15,760 bases of DNA from DATGIQ01 sp035295665 (GTDB taxonomy: Bacteria; Planctomycetota; Planctomycetia; Gemmatales; Gemmataceae): positions 1-15,760 of the forward strand of contig DATGIQ010000347.1 of the NCBI GenBank assembly GCA_035295665.1, in the 5' to 3' direction. How positions within the stretch are numbered: position 1 is the stretch's first letter; the number at the start of each line of letters is the position of its first letter. Shown here in pieces: positions 14,133 to 15,760 of the stretch. Under the pieces are notes generated by a model. The model was not told where the DNA came from, searched no databases, and saw nothing but the letters and a program-made list of their open reading frames with translations. Both the position numbers and the translations under genes were made by a program.

Positions 14133-15079
14133 AGCACATGGTGTACGGGTGGCTGGCCCTGGGCGTGTTCGCAGGGGCTGTTGGTCCAGGGCGTGCGGCT
14201 TATGCGTTTACGCCGATCGACTTTCCCGGTGCGTTGCAAACCTCTGCAGAGGGGATCAACGCTTCCGGTCAAGTGGTAGGGAGCTATCTCGGCCAAGACA
14301 ATACCCGCCATGGGTTTCTCTTCAGCGGCGGCACGTACGCGAGCTTCGACGTACCCGGGGCACTCCTTACCGATTCTTATGCGATCAATAATTCCGGGCA
14401 AATCGTCGGACGCTACGTTGTCTCTTCTGTGGCGATTTATGGCTTCCTCCTGAGCGGAAGCACTTACACGACCTTGGACGTGGCCGGATCCATGTATACG
14501 GAAGCACGCGGGATTAACGACGCTGCCCAGGTATGCGGCTTCTCTGCTACGAACTTCTCCTCTCCACGCCACGGGTTCCTGTTCAGCAACGGCATCTATA
14601 CGAGCTTCGACGTGCCGAGCTCTATCGATACGATTGCTCAGGGAATCAATAATACCGGGCACATCGTCGGAACATACTCCGATCCAAATGTGGGCGCAGT
14701 GCACGGGTTTCTTCGAAGCGATGATAGTTACATTCGTCTTGATTTCCCAGGCTCCTCGGCAACAAATGCTATCGGTATCAACAATGGGGAGACGATTGTT
14801 GGAATTTACAACATGAATGGCACACATGGTTTTGTGCTGCAAAACGGCAATTACAGCACGCTGGATGTGCCTGGATCGATCTACACCGATGCCCTGGGAA
14901 TTAACGATCTCAACCAAATTGTTGGCACTTACATCGACGGGAGCGGAACCCACGGTTACCTGGCCACACCCCTGGCTGCGCCTGTGCCCGAGCCCTCCAG
15001 CCGCGTGCTCCTGACTTCGGGAATAGCCAGCCTGCTTGGCGGTACTTGGCTGAGCAGGCGGGGTTCTGCTCGTACCTGA
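14129..15079 (+). CDS. HAF-repeat PEP-CTERM exported protein, copy 2
   Basis: 316 aa from ATG 14129 (GAGGAA 9 bp upstream, same context as copy 1). The signal peptide is almost identical to copy 1 ('MKHMVYGWLALGVFAGAVG', cleavage near GRA|AY). The repeats follow the same order ('GINASGQVVGSYLGQDN', 'AINNSGQIVGRYVVSS', 'GINDAAQVCGFSATNFS', 'GINNTGHIVGTYSDP', 'GINNGETIVGIYNMNG', 'GINDLNQIVGTYIDGSG'). The C-terminal sorting signal is VPEP at 286-289, then 'SSRVLLTSGIASLLGGTWLS', then RRGS. It lies 187 bp after copy 1 in the same direction. The bodies have diverged while the leader DNA is identical over 52 bp, which suggests gene conversion or a constrained leader. Confidence 0.88.
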   Translation: MKHMVYGWLALGVFAGAVGPGRAAYAFTPIDFPGALQTSAEGINASGQVVGSYLGQDNTRHGFLFSGGTYASFDVPGALLTDSYAINNSGQIVGRYVVSSVAIYGFLLSGSTYTTLDVAGSMYTEARGINDAAQVCGFSATNFSSPRHGFLFSNGIYTSFDVPSSIDTIAQGINNTGHIVGTYSDPNVGAVHGFLRSDDSYIRLDFPGSSATNAIGINNGETIVGIYNMNGTHGFVLQNGNYSTLDVPGSIYTDALGINDLNQIVGTYIDGSGTHGYLATPLAAPVPEPSSRVLLTSGIASLLGGTWLSRRGSART

Positions 15080-15088
15080 GTGCAGAGC

Positions 15089-15211
15089 ATGGTGCTCCGG
15101 CTGGGCCGACGCTTCGAAATTGGCACACTACTGGCCGTCGATGTGCAGGGCCCGGCCGAATCCGAACTGGCCAACCGAACGCTTACATTTGTCATCTCGC
15201 TTAGATCTTAG
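15089..15211 (+). pseudogene. PilZ-like fragment after HAF copy 2
   Basis: The frame reads 'MVLRLGRRFEIGTLLAVDVQ', then 'GPAESELANRTLTFVISLRS', stop TAG at 15209-15211 (40 aa). It aligns with the frame at 13947 ('LRLDRCFKMGAWLAIDVQ') and is closer to the PilZ pattern '[LR]RRFE.GTLLAV.VQGP'. The C-terminal strand is lost. It shows that the ~1.14-kb HAF duplication unit carries PilZ-like sequence with it. Confidence 0.4.
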
Positions 15212-15289
15212 AATGGAGATGTTGCTTCAGCCAAGACGCGGCGGGGCTCGACCTGCTGTCGGGGACAGTGTGCTGCACCGAGGAAAACG

Positions 15290-15760
15290 ATGAGGAAGCA
15301 TGAATTTCTCGTCGATTGCTACGAGTCCTGGCTTCGAGTGTGGCCGGTGGTGCCTCGGGCGGCCTATGAGGTTACGCGGGGGATCCAGCCCCGCACCGTA
15401 GTCTACGACAACGTTGGTCATTTCCAATCCAGCGTCACGTTCTCCAGGCACAATTCCTGGCGCGAGCTGTTCACGCTTCGCTACGCGACGCGCGGAGACG
15501 GGTTCATCCTGCCGCCGATTCTCTTGCCGAATCGCAACGAGGCAGCGCCTGCTGACTTGGGGCGGTATCTCGACCGGGGCATGGACTACCACTATTGCTT
15601 TGCGCCGCAGCCCGGTCAGACGTATTCGATGAACCTGGAGGTCCTGAAGGGATTCGACGCCGGCAACCGCACCAATCATATGCATCTGCACCGGAACACG
15701 CGCTACCAACAGATCATCTACCGGCTCGACCTGCAACGCTACCTGGAGCAAGGCTATCCG
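15290..15760 (+). CDS. Unrecognised protein, 5' part (3' end outside window)
   Basis: The frame is open from ATG 15290 (AGGAAA about 5 bp upstream) to the window edge, giving 157 residues with no stop. The start 'MRKHEFLVDCYESWLRVWPV' is followed by 'PRTVVYDNVGHFQSSVTFSR', 'WRELFTLRYATRGDGFILPP', 'DRGMDYHYCFAPQPGQTYSM', 'NLEVLKGFDAGNRTNHMHLH' and 'RYQQIIYRLDLQRYLEQGYP'. There is no signal peptide or transmembrane segment. It is rich in aromatic, Arg and His residues and seems to be a mixed beta-rich soluble domain. I do not recognise the family. The long minus-strand frame over the same bases lacks any motif and is taken as a shadow. Confidence 0.65.
   Translation, partial: MRKHEFLVDCYESWLRVWPVVPRAAYEVTRGIQPRTVVYDNVGHFQSSVTFSRHNSWRELFTLRYATRGDGFILPPILLPNRNEAAPADLGRYLDRGMDYHYCFAPQPGQTYSMNLEVLKGFDAGNRTNHMHLHRNTRYQQIIYRLDLQRYLEQGYP

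Noticed and set aside
12967..14953. Long minus-strand frames opposite the HAF genes with repeated 'DLPGIID' peptides
   Set aside because: The repetition merely mirrors the HAF repeats on the plus strand.
13090..15000. Periodic DNA repeats considered as a CRISPR or satellite
   Set aside because: The periodicity is protein-level (HAF repeats), with diverged DNA and no spacer/repeat structure.
15227..15751. 174-aa minus-strand frame
   Set aside because: The plus-strand frame from 15290 has a good start and coherent protein sequence; the minus frame has none.

Overview
The window looks like a chromosomal accessory stretch from a GC-rich planctomycete, probably Gemmataceae or a relative. Three things suggest this: a giant surface protein whose N-terminus carries the planctomycete 'LESLEDRAVP' motif, three proteins of the HAF-repeat/PEP-CTERM class, and a secreted amidohydrolase cluster with low-complexity P/R/G linkers. 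The lineage is inferred from family recognition; no rRNA or marker gene is present.

Layout. 1-3321 (+): a three-gene amidohydrolase operon. The first gene is cut by the window edge and looks catalytically normal; the next two are exported and lack the HxH metal motif. 3432-3940 (-): a frameshifted HAF/PEP-CTERM pseudogene. 4250-5283 (-): a dense array of eleven tRNA genes (anticodons Arg GCG, Thr CGT, Trp CCA, His GTG, Val GAC, Arg TCG, Ser GCT, Ala GGC, Pro TGG, Ala CGC, Val CAC, listed by rising coordinate) plus a 3'-only tRNA remnant. Several members break tRNA consensus rules, and a GTGG-rich inverted repeat sits inside the array. 5284-7435: an island-like segment with an orphan small protein carrying a ParB/sulfiredoxin-like 'DGRHR' motif, a two-gene module (88-aa protein plus HNH endonuclease, start/stop overlap), a C-terminal remnant of what resembles a plasmid/phage RepB-type primase, and a second GTGG-type palindrome.

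7436-12259 (-): a 1607-aa surface protein with a propeller-like N-terminal half, two lectin-like jelly rolls, PKD domains, two Ig-like repeats and a conserved C-terminal domain. 12988-15079 (+): two tandemly duplicated HAF-repeat PEP-CTERM proteins with a nearly identical leader. Each start codon overlaps the stop of a short PilZ-like reading frame, and PilZ-like sequence also follows the second copy, so the duplication unit appears to include it. 15290-15760 (+): the 5' part of an unrecognised gene that runs off the window.

Functional links: the PEP-CTERM proteins and the giant protein would all act at or outside the cell envelope. The tRNA array, HNH module, ParB-like orphan and primase remnant together read as the wreckage or cargo of a mobile element next to a tRNA locus. 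No CRISPR array, complete insertion sequence or rRNA is visible.
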